Positions 35,943 through 45,353 are shown, counted from the first letter of the stretch. The stretch is DNA of 45,845 bases from an uncultured Afifella sp. (GCA_947259045.1 CAMYKZ010000022.1:1-45845), one strand, 5' to 3'. A program made the numbers and translations. The notes: generated by a model from the sequence alone, not told the origin.

Positions 35943-36905
35943 TCAATCTGTTATGGACCAGTCGATTTCCGGGCCGAGCGGCACGATCCCGTGGGGATTG
36001 CGCTGCGGGCTCGGGGAATTGTAACCGCGCCGGTAGATGTCGAAATTTACTGTGCCGGCCACACCCGGCATTGCATAAAACCGGCGCGCATAGGCCCACA
36101 GATCGGAATAATCGATCAAGCGCCGGAGATTGCATTTGAAAGCGCCGAAATAGGCAACATCAAACCGTGCCAGTGTCGGGAACAACCGGATATCGGCTTC
36201 CGACAACCGGTCTCCGGTCAGATACGGCGTTTTGCCAAGCTGGATCTCGATGGCGTCAAGCGTCTCGAAGACCAATGCCGCCGCTTCTTCGTAGCTTTCC
36301 TGGGAGCCGGCAAATCCGGCCCGGTAAACGCCGTTGTTCAATGTTGAATAGATCCGGTCATTCCACAGGTCGATCAGCATCCGCAGATCTTCGGGATAAA
36401 AATCCGGTCCGGCAGGCGCCAGTCGGTCAAAAGCGGAATTGAGCATCCGCACGATGTCGGCTGATTCATTGCTGACCATGCGGCCGGTCTGTTTGTCCCA
36501 CAAGACCGGCACTGTCACCCGCCCGGTATAGGCTTCGACGCCCTTGGAAAACAGTTCATGCAGCGAAGCCGAACCGTAGAGATCATCGGCATAACCGGCA
36601 TCGGCATCGAACACCCACCCCTGATCGGACCGTCTCGGCGCGGCATAGGATACGGTGATCAGATCCTCCAGACCCTTCAGAACCCGGATCAGCAGCCCGC
36701 GATGGGCCCACGGGCAGTTCCAGGCGGCATAAAGGTGATAGCGTCCGGCCTCTGCGGGAAATCCTCCAACCCCTGTCGGTCCCGGCGAGCCGTCTTTCGT
36801 CAACCAGTTGCGAACCGTGCTTGCGGAGCGTTGCCATGCGCCGTCCTTGTCAACCCGGGCGACATCGTCGTCACGGTGCCATTTGCCCTCAATCATCACA
36901 CCCAT
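35943..36905 (-). CDS. Glutathionyl-hydroquinone reductase (GST Xi class)
   Basis: 320 residues from ATG 36905. The motif AAWNCPWAHRGLLIRVLKGLE carries catalytic Cys64, as in YqjG/PcpF/ECM4 enzymes that reduce glutathionyl-hydroquinones. Also present: TVPVLWDKQTGRMVSNESADIVRMLN and the helical C-terminal domain ending MPGVAGTVNFDIYRRGYNSPSPQRNPHGIVPLGP, which is diagnostic of the class. Cytosolic. Length normal for the class. Confidence 0.93.
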   Translation of the reverse strand: MGVMIEGKWHRDDDVARVDKDGAWQRSASTVRNWLTKDGSPGPTGVGGFPAEAGRYHLYAAWNCPWAHRGLLIRVLKGLEDLITVSYAAPRRSDQGWVFDADAGYADDLYGSASLHELFSKGVEAYTGRVTVPVLWDKQTGRMVSNESADIVRMLNSAFDRLAPAGPDFYPEDLRMLIDLWNDRIYSTLNNGVYRAGFAGSQESYEEAAALVFETLDAIEIQLGKTPYLTGDRLSEADIRLFPTLARFDVAYFGAFKCNLRRLIDYSDLWAYARRFYAMPGVAGTVNFDIYRRGYNSPSPQRNPHGIVPLGPEIDWSITD

Positions 36906-37001
36906 GGTGGCATTACCTTGTTGGCCGTATTGCGAAAGAGGTCTGCTTGGCCTAGACCGCACCAGAAATACAGCCAATCAGTTCAATAATGAAAATCTGA
37001 C

Positions 37002-37220
37002 ATGCAGCAAAGAACCCGTAAACTGATCGGCACGTTTGCGCTTGTCGCTTTCGTTATTGTCTACAGCCTGACCGCCATGACGATCGCCGCCGCCAAGCTG
37101 CCCGGCACGTCGGGGTTCATCCAGTTTGCCTATTACGCGTTCGCCGGCCTGTTCTGGGCTCTGCCGGCTGCCGGTCTGATCTGGTGGATGCAGAAGCCCG
37201 ATCCGGTGGAACGCGACTAG
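37002..37220 (+). CDS. DUF2842 membrane protein
   Basis: 72 residues with two hydrophobic helices: GTFALVAFVIVYSLTAMTIAAAKLP and YAFAGLFWALPAAGLIWWM, ending in a short polar tail (QKPDPVERD). This is the alphaproteobacterial DUF2842 family, of unknown function, about 65-75 residues. ATG start. It is divergent from the glutathionyl reductase and stops 6 bases before the convergent Wzz-like gene. Confidence 0.85.
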   Translation: MQQRTRKLIGTFALVAFVIVYSLTAMTIAAAKLPGTSGFIQFAYYAFAGLFWALPAAGLIWWMQKPDPVERD

Positions 37221-37226
37221 GTTGCA

Positions 37227-39584
37227 TTATGCAGCCTGCTGCTCTTCATCGCCGGCAGGATCGCCAAGGACCAGTTCATTGCGAACAATCAGTGCTTTTT
37301 TGGCCCCGCGTTTCATGACCTGACGATAAAGCGCCCGCCGCGATTTTTCGTCCAGGCGCGGATCGCAGACCAGAACGGCAAGATCGGGCTGCACAAACCG
37401 GTCCGGCCAATCCTCCATCCGGTGCGCGACCAGCATCACCTTGCCGTAACGATCACAAAGATTACGAACTGCAACCGTCAGCCTCTTCAGCGGCGGGTTG
37501 CCGCGCGCAATCCCCATGCCGATCACGTCAACGGACGGCATGACATTTCGCCGGATCACTTGGCCGAACGGTGCGGCACCGGAAATCAGATCGCCAAGAC
37601 CCGGGATGCGGATATCCAGCGTCAGAAGCGGTGACGGACGCAGACCGATATCAAGCAGAATGAACCGATCGGTGCCTGCGGCGCGCGACGCCGCCGCCAG
37701 CGCCAGTTGATCGACGCCGTGACGCGGACCGGCCCCGGCAAACAGGATGGTGCGGGCCGGGCTGCCGGCAAGGAACTGCGCCAGTTCCGCCGTACCGGGC
37801 GCGTCCAGCGGCGTCCAGCGCGGTTCCGGTTCTTCCGTGGGCTCCCGCCCTGCCTGTGCGCCGGGCTGTTTCGGTTCTGCGGCTTCTGCACCGCCGGACG
37901 CATGGTCTGAAACAGACCGGTCGGCATGAGATGCACTTGCCGCAGGAACATCAGCGACGGATCGGGCCGTCGCTGGCATATCGGCGTCAGTATCGTGCCC
38001 ACTGCCAGCAGCATCATCCGCCGCAACCGCCTGCCTTGTCCGCGCGGGCTTCGCTGTCCGCTCCCCGTCAAGCTCTTCCAGGATATCGCGGAACCGGTCA
38101 TGCCGCGCCTGCCGTCGGCGGGCCTCCAGCAAGATGTCGGCCAGGTCGTCGCCGCCCTCATGGTCATCGCGATTGTCACCGTCCCCACTCTTATCGCGGT
38201 CATGACGGGCCGGGTTCAGATAACGGCGTGACGAAACGGAAGCCATATGCCGAAACAGGGAATGAACAAACAATCCGGCCAGACTGAGCAGCGCGCCGGC
38301 CCCTGCCCACAAAAGGCGGTTCGGGCTTGCCGGCCGATTTGGCGCTTTGGCCCTGGAAATAATCCTGGCGCCGGACGGCCTGAACGATGAGCCGGCCTCG
38401 GCGGACTGCGTCCGATAGCGGGTCAAAAATGTTTCAAGCAGTTCGCGCTGCGACCGGGCATCGCGTTCAAGCGCCCGCAATTGCACACCCTTGTCATTTG
38501 TCTGCGAGGCAGCCGACTTGATCTCGTTCAGGCTTTCGCGCAGAGAAGTCACGCGCGCGCCGGCAACGTCCGCCGAGATTTCGACGGATTTAAGGACCTT
38601 GCGCATCTCCGAGTGGATCTGCTTGTCGAGATCGTCGAGTTGCGATTGCAGCGATTCAATGCGCGGATGCCCGGACAGGTAGGTCGACGAAAGTTCCGCC
38701 TTCTGCGACTGGAGATCGATCTGCTGTTGCCGCAACCGCTGGATCAGGACAGAATCCAGAACCTCCTTCGCCGCATCCACCGCACCACCCTGTTTGAGTA
38801 TTTTCCGGACCACCTGCGCACGGGCCTTTGCCTCCGCATGGTCGGCCCTGGCCCGCGCCAGTTCGCCATTGAGTTCACTGAGTTCCTGCGACGCCAGGCT
38901 GATCTCACCGCCGCTGCCGACCACGCTGAATAGATCCGATCCGGAACGATAGCGTTGAAGCCTCTTGTCGGCTTCTGCAACACGCTCGCGCAACCGGGCG
39001 ATTTCCTTCTCCAGCCACACCAGGCTTGTCCGGTCAGAATTCTGGTAAGCGATGGCCTGATCGCTGACAAATGTATCTGCCAGTGCATTGGCGACATCCG
39101 CCGCCAGCTTGGGGTCGCTGGCGAAATAGCGGATATCAATCACCCTGGATTGCCCGACCGGCGCAACCTCCAGATTGTCTTCAAGTGCGCCAAGTGCGCG
39201 CTCGCCAATGGTTGCGCGGCTTGGATTGTCACTGACGCCGGCAGCCACAAGCAGCGTATCCGGCAATGATTGATTTGCGCCCGGATCAAGCCGGCGAAGC
39301 AAATCATGCCGCTCGACCGCCTGGTTCGCCAGTTCGCGTGATGCCAGCACGGCAACTTCGCTTTGCACAAGCCCTGGAATGTAGGGTTCCATGCCGCCCG
39401 CCAACGGGCCGCCGACGCCGACCAGTAGCTGGGCATTCGCCAGGTAGGCAGGCGTAATCGGAAGCGTCGCGACATAGCCGGCAACCGCGCCGATGATGAC
39501 CGCAATCGGCAGGGTCAGCGCAGGCAAGCCCTTTGCCTGATGCGCAATTTGCGCACCCCCGTCCATCTCATGACTGCGAATCAT
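37227..39584 (-). CDS. Polysaccharide co-polymerase (Wzz/Wzc-like) with degenerate kinase domain
   Basis: 785 residues, start ATG 39584 after GGAG. N-terminal Wzz part: TM near 21-45, then a large periplasmic coiled-coil region (about 150-400) with SSTYLSGHPRIESLQSQLDDL and RALERDARSQRELLETFLTRYR, a proline-rich segment RAKAPNRPASPNRLLW and a second TM. A cytoplasmic tail with charged repeats (DKSGDGDNRDDHEGGDD) leads to a domain at about 600-785 that resembles bacterial tyrosine kinases (RTILFAGAGPRHGVDQLAL, RFILLDIGLRPSP, GLGDLISG). The usual Walker A GKS/T is absent, and no Tyr cluster closes the tail. Expected role: length control and export of exopolysaccharide with the neighbouring Wza-like protein. 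Confidence 0.85.
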   Translation of the reverse strand: MIRSHEMDGGAQIAHQAKGLPALTLPIAVIIGAVAGYVATLPITPAYLANAQLLVGVGGPLAGGMEPYIPGLVQSEVAVLASRELANQAVERHDLLRRLDPGANQSLPDTLLVAAGVSDNPSRATIGERALGALEDNLEVAPVGQSRVIDIRYFASDPKLAADVANALADTFVSDQAIAYQNSDRTSLVWLEKEIARLRERVAEADKRLQRYRSGSDLFSVVGSGGEISLASQELSELNGELARARADHAEAKARAQVVRKILKQGGAVDAAKEVLDSVLIQRLRQQQIDLQSQKAELSSTYLSGHPRIESLQSQLDDLDKQIHSEMRKVLKSVEISADVAGARVTSLRESLNEIKSAASQTNDKGVQLRALERDARSQRELLETFLTRYRTQSAEAGSSFRPSGARIISRAKAPNRPASPNRLLWAGAGALLSLAGLFVHSLFRHMASVSSRRYLNPARHDRDKSGDGDNRDDHEGGDDLADILLEARRRQARHDRFRDILEELDGERTAKPARTRQAVAADDAAGSGHDTDADMPATARSVADVPAASASHADRSVSDHASGGAEAAEPKQPGAQAGREPTEEPEPRWTPLDAPGTAELAQFLAGSPARTILFAGAGPRHGVDQLALAAASRAAGTDRFILLDIGLRPSPLLTLDIRIPGLGDLISGAAPFGQVIRRNVMPSVDVIGMGIARGNPPLKRLTVAVRNLCDRYGKVMLVAHRMEDWPDRFVQPDLAVLVCDPRLDEKSRRALYRQVMKRGAKKALIVRNELVLGDPAGDEEQQAA

Positions 39585-39627
39585 TCAATCCAACTCCGGA
39601 TCAGCTCGTTTACCTTTGGTTTTTTAT

Positions 39628-39644
39628 GGTTAGTGACGGGTTAA
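39628..39644 (-). promoter_or_regulatory. CtrA-like box facing the co-polymerase gene
   Basis: On the minus strand TTAA-N7-CTAACCAT, one mismatch from TTAA-N7-TTAACC. It lies 44-60 bases upstream of the co-polymerase start, in the 144-base divergent spacer. Confidence 0.45.
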
Positions 39645-39666
39645 CAAAGGCCGGTTCCGGCAAAAA

Positions 39667-39683
39667 TTATCCTTAGATTAACC
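39667..39683 (+). promoter_or_regulatory. CtrA-like box facing the export lipoprotein gene
   Basis: TTAT-N7-TTAACCAT, one mismatch from TTAA-N7-TTAACC, 45-62 bases upstream of the Wza-like start. With the minus-strand box it forms a mirrored pair; TTATGGTTA (39624-39632) and TAACCATAA (39679-39687) are exact inverted repeats. Confidence 0.45.
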
Positions 39684-39728
39684 ATAATCCGCGACATTGA
39701 CGGCGATGTAACGAGATGCGTTTTGGCA

Positions 39729-40292
39729 ATGTCTGTTTTTCGCCTGCTTCTGATCCTGTTTCTGCCGGCCATCATTGCCGGCTGCGCCACGGAAAATCGT
39801 CCGCTTGGAACCGGAACGGAAACAATCACCGGTCCCTATCTTCTCGACACAGGCGATGCTGTCCGGGTTACCGTGTTCGAACAACCCTCATTGAGCAGCA
39901 CCTATTCTGTTGACCAGTCCGGCTATATCGCCATGCCGCTGATCGGCCAGGTTCCGGCCCGCGGCCGCTCCACTGTCCAACTCCAGGGCACCATCAAGAC
40001 AAAACTCGCCGCCAGTTATCTGCGCGATCCCAACATCACCGTCGAAGTATCGGAATACCGTCCGATTTTTGTCCACGGCTCGGTGAAGGCAGCCGGCAGA
40101 TACGCCTATGTCCCGGGCATGACGGCTGAGACGGCTGTCGCCGTCGCCGGCGGCTATGCCGACAAGGCCAGCCCGCGCAATGTCCGCATAAGCCGGACAT
40201 TGAATGGAACGCTGCATGAAGGCGTCATTTCGGTCACCGAGCCGATACGTCCGGGAGACACGATCTATGTCCCCAACCGGTCATTCTGGTAA
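39729..40292 (+). CDS. Polysaccharide export lipoprotein (Wza-like, short)
   Basis: 187 residues from ATG 39729; an in-frame TTG at 39723 is possible. The lipoprotein signal ends FLPAIIAGC (Cys19). The Poly_export domain shows [39 protein letters not shown], and an SLBB domain follows ([45 protein letters not shown]). It ends [13 protein letters not shown]. Half the length of E. coli Wza, as usual for rhizobial ExoF/Wza relatives lacking the C-terminal outer-membrane helix part. It forms the periplasmic/outer-membrane exit path for exopolysaccharide and is divergent from its co-polymerase. Confidence 0.92.
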   Translation: MSVFRLLLILFLPAIIAGCATENRPLGTGTETITGPYLLDTGDAVRVTVFEQPSLSSTYSVDQSGYIAMPLIGQVPARGRSTVQLQGTIKTKLAASYLRDPNITVEVSEYRPIFVHGSVKAAGRYAYVPGMTAETAVAVAGGYADKASPRNVRISRTLNGTLHEGVISVTEPIRPGDTIYVPNRSFW

Positions 40293-40364
40293 TTCATCAT
40301 TGGGTGCGTTTTATCGCCAATCGGCAATTGAACTGGCCGCCGGGGATACTTATAGTCCGCCCGT

Positions 40365-40441
40365 CGGAGCGTGGCGCAGCCTGGTAGCGCACCTGCATGG
40401 GGTGCAGGGGGTCGGAGGTTCGAATCCTCTCGCTCCGACCA
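40365..40441 (+). tRNA. tRNA-Pro (anticodon GGG)
   Basis: Acceptor CGGAGCG pairs with CGCTCCG (40431-40437). Anticodon stem CCTGC/GCAGG with loop ATGGGGT gives anticodon GGG. T-loop GGTTCGAATCC is canonical and CCA is encoded at 40439-40441. It reads CCC/CCT; with the TGG isoacceptor at 3399-3475 the window holds two proline tRNAs. Confidence 0.96.
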
Positions 40442-40456
40442 TTTTCATGACGTTAG

Positions 40457-40486
40457 TGATTTGTACAACATTATGATTTGTACAAC
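40457..40486. repeat. Two 13-bp direct repeats, each containing TTGTACAA
   Basis: TGATTTGTACAAC occurs at 40457-40469 and 40474-40486 (period 17). Each copy holds the palindrome TTGTACAA. The pair lies between tRNA-Pro and the end of the MerR gene; it may be an operator pair or a relic. Confidence 0.6.
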
Positions 40487-40520
40487 GTGCCTCCCCGCCT
40501 GGTATCGGAAACGGCGAGGT

Positions 40521-40994
40521 TCAGGCTGTCCCCTGAACGATCGTCCGGTCCAGAAGCCGCTTGGCTTCCAGAAGCTCTGACAAGGCGCTCTCCAGCTTCT
40601 TTCTCTGATCGGAAGGCAGGCGCTGTCGCCCCTGAACATTAGCAGATGCTGCGGATTGTTCGGCCCGCGGCCGGGTTTCGGCGCGCTCCGGATCGCCCGC
40701 AGCAACCGTCTCCACGAAACCGGTCCGGCCAACCCCGACGACGAAGCCGACACCCTTTTCCTTCAGGAGGCGCTGCACGCCCTTGATGGTATATCCTTCG
40801 CCATAAAGCAAAAGACGGACACCGCACAGAAGGTCGATATCATCAGGCCGGTAATAACGGCGGCCGCCGCCGCGCTTCAACGGTTTGATCTGGCTGAATC
40901 GTGTTTCCCAGAACCGCAGAACATGCTGAGGCAAATCAAGCTCCTCAGCCACTTCACTGATTGTCCGGAATGCCTCTGGGCTTTTCTCCACCAA
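40521..40994 (-). CDS. MerR family transcriptional regulator
   Basis: 157 residues from TTG 40994. That start is chosen because AAGGAGG lies 7 bases upstream and relatives begin near [20 protein letters not shown]; a GTG one codon later is equally open, and a further TTG at 41030 lacks a ribosome-binding site. An N-terminal winged-helix MerR DNA-binding domain ([46 protein letters not shown]) and a C-terminal coiled-coil-like part. No metal-binding cysteines, so ligand unknown. The fabH-ihfA-merR order is typical of alphaproteobacteria. Confidence 0.9.
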   Translation of the reverse strand: MVEKSPEAFRTISEVAEELDLPQHVLRFWETRFSQIKPLKRGGGRRYYRPDDIDLLCGVRLLLYGEGYTIKGVQRLLKEKGVGFVVGVGRTGFVETVAAGDPERAETRPRAEQSAASANVQGRQRLPSDQRKKLESALSELLEAKRLLDRTIVQGTA

Positions 40995-41055
40995 ACGTGA
41001 ATCCTCCTTCCGGCAATCCGCCTCCAGCAAGGCGACCGGTCAACGCAGCCGAAAT

Positions 41056-41382
41056 TCAATCGTCGTGTGCCGCGCCATTTGGTTTCGACAGTGAATCATT
41101 GATCCGCTGCTTCATGACATTGCTGGGCTTGAACACCGTTACCCGCCGCGGCGGGATCGGAACCTCAAGTCCCGTTTTCGGATTCCGCCCGATACGTTCA
41201 CCCTTTTCGCGTACGATAAAGGATCCGAATGACGACAATTTTACCGAATTTCCACTCGCTATCGAACTGCAGATTTCTTCCAGCACCATTTCAACCATCG
41301 CTGCCGATTCAGTGCGCGACAAACCAAGGCGCCTGTAAACCGCTTCCGCCAGATCTGCTCTCGTTGTTGTTTTCCCGCCCAT
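41056..41382 (-). CDS. ihfA: Integration host factor subunit alpha
   Basis: 108 residues. A DNA-bending protein that pairs with IhfB. HU/IHF motifs: [24 protein letters not shown] and [51 protein letters not shown], including the DNA-contacting arm. ATG start. It is 62 bases ahead of merR and 91 bases after fabH. Confidence 0.96.
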   Translation of the reverse strand: MGGKTTTRADLAEAVYRRLGLSRTESAAMVEMVLEEICSSIASGNSVKLSSFGSFIVREKGERIGRNPKTGLEVPIPPRRVTVFKPSNVMKQRINDSLSKPNGAAHDD

Positions 41383-41472
41383 GCGTACCCTAGTGCTCGT
41401 TTGTTCGTATCCGCTCGCGTTAACAGGGTATTAGCGCATACGCTATCGGTCAACACTGGCGGCGAATTTTAT

Positions 41473-42441
41473 CTACCAGCGGACAAGCACAGAACCCCAT
41501 GTGAATCCGCCGCCCATAGCCTCCAGCAGAACAAGATCATTCTGTTTGATCCGGCCGTCCCGGCAAGCCACATCGAGCGCAAGCGGTATCGATGCGGCCG
41601 ATGTGTTGCCATGATCCTGAACAGTCAAAACGACCTTGTCAGCCGCAATACCGAGTTTCTTCGCGCTGGCATCGATTATACGCTTGTTGGCCTGGTGCGG
41701 CACAAACCAGTCAACATCATCTGCATCAATTCCGGCTGCATCAAACGCGTCCTCCACGACATCCGTCACCATACCGACCGCATGCTTGAAGACCTCCCTG
41801 CCCTCCATCCGCAGATGTCCGACCGTCTGGGTCGTCGATGGGCCGCCGTCAACATAGAGTTTCGATTTATGGGCACCGTCGGAACGCAGGTGTGACGTTA
41901 TGATCCCGCGCCCGTTCGTGTCATCGACATCTGCCGCCTCAAGCACGACAGAACCGGCCCCATCCCCGAACAGCACACAGGTCGTCCGGTCGGTCCAGTC
42001 CAGAATGCGCGAAAACGTCTCCGCGCCGATCACCAATATCCGCTTGGCGTGGTTGCAGCGGATTTGCGCATCGGCATTGGAGAGTGCGAACACGAAACCG
42101 CTGCAGACAGCCTGAAGGTCATAAGCGGCGCCGTGGTGCATGCCTAGCCGGTTCTGGACTGCGACCGCGGTTGCCGGAAAGGTGTTGTCGGGTGTCGACG
42201 TCGCCAATACGATCATGTCGATGTCGGCAATATCCAGGTCCGCATCCTGAAGCGCCCGGCGCGCCGCCTCCGTCGCCAGATCGGAAGTTGTCTCGCCGTC
42301 TGCAGCGATATGCCGCCGCTCAATGCCGGTCCGCTGGACGATCCACTCATCCGACGTATCGACCAGCTTTGCCATCTCATCGTTGGAGAGCACTCGTTCC
42401 GGCAGAAAAGAGCCTGTTCCGCGAACAACGGATCTGATCAT
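41473..42441 (-). CDS. fabH: Beta-ketoacyl-ACP synthase III
   Basis: 322 residues. It condenses acetyl-CoA with malonyl-ACP to start fatty-acid synthesis. Catalytic triad: Cys113 in [14 protein letters not shown], His in [11 protein letters not shown], Asn in [13 protein letters not shown] start, overlapping the plsX stop by 4 bases (ATGA), so plsX-fabH is translationally coupled. Confidence 0.97.
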   Translation of the reverse strand: MIRSVVRGTGSFLPERVLSNDEMAKLVDTSDEWIVQRTGIERRHIAADGETTSDLATEAARRALQDADLDIADIDMIVLATSTPDNTFPATAVAVQNRLGMHHGAAYDLQAVCSGFVFALSNADAQIRCNHAKRILVIGAETFSRILDWTDRTTCVLFGDGAGSVVLEAADVDDTNGRGIITSHLRSDGAHKSKLYVDGGPSTTQTVGHLRMEGREVFKHAVGMVTDVVEDAFDAAGIDADDVDWFVPHQANKRIIDASAKKLGIAADKVVLTVQDHGNTSAASIPLALDVACRDGRIKQNDLVLLEAMGGGFTWGSVLVRW

Positions 42442-43505
42442 TGCGCTGCAGCCTCCGAATTCGCCGACCGTTCTGCAATAAAGGCGCTGTATCCCATATC
42501 CAGGTCGCGGTCGATCTTTTCTACCAGCTTGCTGCTGGCCATATCCCGTGCAAGCTCGATGGCGCTGGCGAAACCTTCCGGATCCGTACCCCCGTGGCTT
42601 TTGATGGTAATGCCCTTAAGGCCAAGAAACACTCCGCCATTGACTTTTCCCGGGTCCATTTTTTCGCGCAATTGCGCAAATGCGGAGCGCGCAAAGACAT
42701 AGCCGATCCTGGCAAAAAGCGTCCGGCTCATGGCAGCGCGCAGATATTCGGCAATCTGCCGCGCAGTCCCCTCTGCCGTCTTCAGCGCAATGTTGCCGGA
42801 AAATCCTTCCGTAACCACGACATCGACCGTTCCGCGTCCGAGGTCATTGCCTTCCACGAAACCATGATAGGCAAAATGCGGGTGATCGATTTCGCGCAGG
42901 ATACGGCCAGCGTCCTGCACCTGTTCAAGGCCTTTGATTTCCTCAACGCCGATATTCAGCAATCCGACTGTCGGGCGTTCAAGATTGAACAGGCAGCGCG
43001 CCATGGCGGCTCCCATCACGGCCAGATCGACCAGCGTATGGGCCGTCGCGCCGATGGTCGCGCCGACATCCAGCACGATGCTCTCACCGCGCAATGTCGG
43101 CCAGATCGCCGCAATTGCCGGCCGTTCAATGTCGGACTGGGTCTTCAGGCAGAATTTCGACATTGCCATCAATGCCCCGGTATTTCCAGCCGAGACAGCA
43201 GCGCTGGCTTCTCCATCGCGCACCGCCTGCACCGTCCGCCACATGGACGACTTCCAGCGCCCCTTGCGCAATGCCTGGCTTGGTTTGTCATCCATCTGCA
43301 CTGTGACGTCACAATGATGGAAAACAGACGCTTCACGCACCCGCGGATACTGATCGAGAAACGGCGCCACCAACGCGTCATCACCATAGATCGCAAATCT
43401 CAAACCGGGCGAGCGTTCCAACGCAATGTCGGCACCGGCAATGACAATTGCCGGTCCATGATCTCCGCCCATGGCATCAAGCGATATGGTAATTTCCGAA
43501 CCCAT
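42438..43505 (-). CDS. plsX: Phosphate acyltransferase PlsX
   Basis: 355 residues. It converts acyl-ACP to acyl-phosphate for phospholipid synthesis. Motifs: [45 protein letters not shown], and [18 protein letters not shown]. Length normal. It couples to fabH, and lies 71 bases downstream of the DUF177 gene on the same strand. The usual rpmF between DUF177 and plsX of many bacteria is absent here. Confidence 0.97.
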   Translation of the reverse strand: MGSEITISLDAMGGDHGPAIVIAGADIALERSPGLRFAIYGDDALVAPFLDQYPRVREASVFHHCDVTVQMDDKPSQALRKGRWKSSMWRTVQAVRDGEASAAVSAGNTGALMAMSKFCLKTQSDIERPAIAAIWPTLRGESIVLDVGATIGATAHTLVDLAVMGAAMARCLFNLERPTVGLLNIGVEEIKGLEQVQDAGRILREIDHPHFAYHGFVEGNDLGRGTVDVVVTEGFSGNIALKTAEGTARQIAEYLRAAMSRTLFARIGYVFARSAFAQLREKMDPGKVNGGVFLGLKGITIKSHGGTDPEGFASAIELARDMASSKLVEKIDRDLDMGYSAFIAERSANSEAAAQ

Positions 43506-43576
43506 GAATCCCGTTTATCTTTTCCCGCGTCCTATCAGCCACGTGTCATAGCGGATTCGGCAATGCGAGTCCCGCA

Positions 43577-44107
43577 TCAGCTTTTTTTGTCTGTTAGTGT
43601 TTTGAGGCTTTGAAACGGCGAGACGCGGTCTGACGTATCACCTTCTTTATGGCCGGGGAAGTCCGTAGACGGAACTCGTGGATAAGGATCAAGGCCCAAA
43701 GCGAGATGTTCCGCAACAATCCGGCCGAGATCCAGCCGGCCGTTATGATAAAATTCGCTGTCTTCATCCTCGAGCGGGTCGAGCAGAACCGTTTTCGGGT
43801 CGTCTTTGTCACCCTCTTCGGCCGGCAGGAACACCACATCGAAAGCCTCGTTCACTGTTTGCGGGACAGGTTCAAGTGTCACGATACAGGTCTGTATGAC
43901 ATCGCTTTCCAGTGTTCCGCGCATCCGCAGAACGCTGCCTTTCGCCGGCGCCAGTTCGAAGTCGGCAGTGAGACGCTCAACCGCAGAAATGCCAAGCCGT
44001 TCAGCCAGTTCGGCCCGCTCGGTTTCATCCGCAACAAGGCGCAGTTTCTTTCCCGCCGGCGGAATGTCACGAACCCGGACGCTATGAGAAAATCTGAACT
44101 CAGCCAT
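43577..44107 (-). CDS. DUF177 (YceD-like) protein
   Basis: 176 residues from ATG 44107. DUF177 proteins bind or help process 23S rRNA. The family pattern is present: ELAERLGISAVERLTADFEL, GTLESDVIQTCIVTLEPVPQ, FDVVFLP, and the acidic segment DPLEDEDSEFYHNGRLDLGRIVAEHLALGLDPYPR. The start overlaps the end of the upstream bc1 chaperone gene by 8 bases, so translation is likely coupled. Confidence 0.9.
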   Translation of the reverse strand: MAEFRFSHSVRVRDIPPAGKKLRLVADETERAELAERLGISAVERLTADFELAPAKGSVLRMRGTLESDVIQTCIVTLEPVPQTVNEAFDVVFLPAEEGDKDDPKTVLLDPLEDEDSEFYHNGRLDLGRIVAEHLALGLDPYPRVPSTDFPGHKEGDTSDRVSPFQSLKTLTDKKS

Positions 44108-44684
44108 CCGAAACCTCCGCAATCGTCTGTCCCCGCTTGATTTGCTGCGCCCTGAATGCCAGCGGGTCGGGAAATTCGATGCGTCCGCTTCGCAACGCTT
44201 CATTGGCCGCGCCCCGAACACTTTTCAGCGCTGCCAGAACGTAGTCAGCCAGAGCGACGACAGTCTCCGGCTCCGCTCCCTCGCTGAAGACATTGCGGGC
44301 AAGGGCGGCATAAAGTGCCTCTCCACCCTCCTCAACCGCCAGCGTATAGGCGCCAATGCGGCCGCCAAACGATCCGTAAAGCGCCTTCATGCGTTTGGGG
44401 ACCTTGATATCGCTGACACCGATTTCCCGCAGCGCCGCATCCATGTCGCGGACAAACAGCTCCATGATATTCTGAGCCGGATTCTTGTCCTGGCTGTCGC
44501 TTTCCACCAGACCGTTCAGCGCAATAAACATGTGCAGACTGAGCATCTCGAAGCGGCCGTCCAGCGTGTCGGGAACTGCAAATTCGAGGTAGAATGCCCG
44601 CTGCCGCGATGCTTCCACAATGCAGGTGTAGAGACCGTCGGCGATCTCTCGATCATGACGTTTCTGCTTCGATCCAAAAATCAT
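44100..44684 (-). CDS. Ubiquinol-cytochrome c chaperone (CBP3/UQCC1-like)
   Basis: 194 residues. Matches the UQCC1/CBP3 family that assists cytochrome b assembly in the bc1 complex: ADGLYTCIVEASRQRAFYLEFAVPDTLDGRFEMLSLHMFIALNGL, VRDMDAALREIGVSDIKVPKRMKALYGSFGGRI, and a helical end with ADYVLAALKSV. Cytosolic or membrane-associated. ATG start; overlaps DUF177 by 8 bases; divergent from bamE (147 bases). Confidence 0.92.
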   Translation of the reverse strand: MIFGSKQKRHDREIADGLYTCIVEASRQRAFYLEFAVPDTLDGRFEMLSLHMFIALNGLVESDSQDKNPAQNIMELFVRDMDAALREIGVSDIKVPKRMKALYGSFGGRIGAYTLAVEEGGEALYAALARNVFSEGAEPETVVALADYVLAALKSVRGAANEALRSGRIEFPDPLAFRAQQIKRGQTIAEVSDG

Positions 44685-44831
44685 GATCCGATCCGGATGC
44701 CAGAGGGGTCAGGCCGGCAAATGTTGCATATTTGACGCAAGAGAGTTAGGCCGTATTTCGCCATCCCGGGTCCTTGCACTTTCGGGACCTATGTATGAGA
44801 CATTGGCGCCAAAACAAAAGGGAAATTACAC

Positions 44832-45290
44832 ATGCAGCTCCTGCCAGCAAGAAAAACCTTGGCGTTTATGCTCCTGGCGGCAACCGCCATTTTGCCGGCC
44901 TGCACTTCAACGGTAACCCAGCATGGCTTTGTCATGACGGATGCAGCGCTTGAACAGGTTCCGGAAGGCTCAAGCCGCGAACAGGTGCTGATTGCCCTCG
45001 GTACACCATCTGCAACAGCGGAATTCGGCGGTGAGGTGTTTTACTACATTTCCCAGACAAAGAGCCGGCCCGTTGCCTTCATGAACCCGTCCCTTATCGA
45101 CCAGCGCGTGCTTGCGGTCTATTTCAATGAGGAAGAACTGGTCGCCCAGCTGGCCAATTACGGCCTCAAGGACGGTCAGGTTTTCGATTTTGTTTCACGG
45201 ACCACACCAACCGGCGGCCGCGACTTTTCGTTTGTCTCGCAGCTTCTCGGCGCCGCCGGACGCGTGGCCACCACACCTGCTGACGGGTAG
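44832..45290 (+). CDS. bamE: Outer membrane protein assembly factor BamE
   Basis: 152 residues. Lipoprotein signal ends TAILPAC (Cys24). The SmpA/OmlA fold follows: QVPEGSSREQVLIALGTPSATAEFGGEVFYYIS and RQVLAVYFNEEELVAQLANYGL-type strands (here DQRVLAVYFNEE). Part of the BAM complex that inserts beta-barrels. ATG with AAGGGAAA upstream. The C-terminus carries a Gly/Ser-rich tail usual in alphaproteobacteria. A strong terminator follows. Confidence 0.93.
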   Translation: MQLLPARKTLAFMLLAATAILPACTSTVTQHGFVMTDAALEQVPEGSSREQVLIALGTPSATAEFGGEVFYYISQTKSRPVAFMNPSLIDQRVLAVYFNEEELVAQLANYGLKDGQVFDFVSRTTPTGGRDFSFVSQLLGAAGRVATTPADG

Positions 45291-45311
45291 CGCTCCGTCC
45301 CCGCCACCAAC

Positions 45312-45353
45312 AAAAAGCCCCGCATCCTGATCCGGATGCGGGGCTTTTTTTTT
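45312..45353. terminator. Bidirectional intrinsic terminator
   Basis: AAAAAGCCCCGCATCC (45312-45327) pairs with GGATGCGGGGCTTTTT (45334-45349) around loop TGATCC, flanked by an A-run on one side and nine T residues on the other. It serves both bamE (plus) and the convergent pyrophosphatase (minus). Confidence 0.93.

Noticed and set aside
42441..43613. 390-codon frame antisense to plsX
   Set aside because: PlsX motifs on the other strand are unambiguous; this is a shadow frame.
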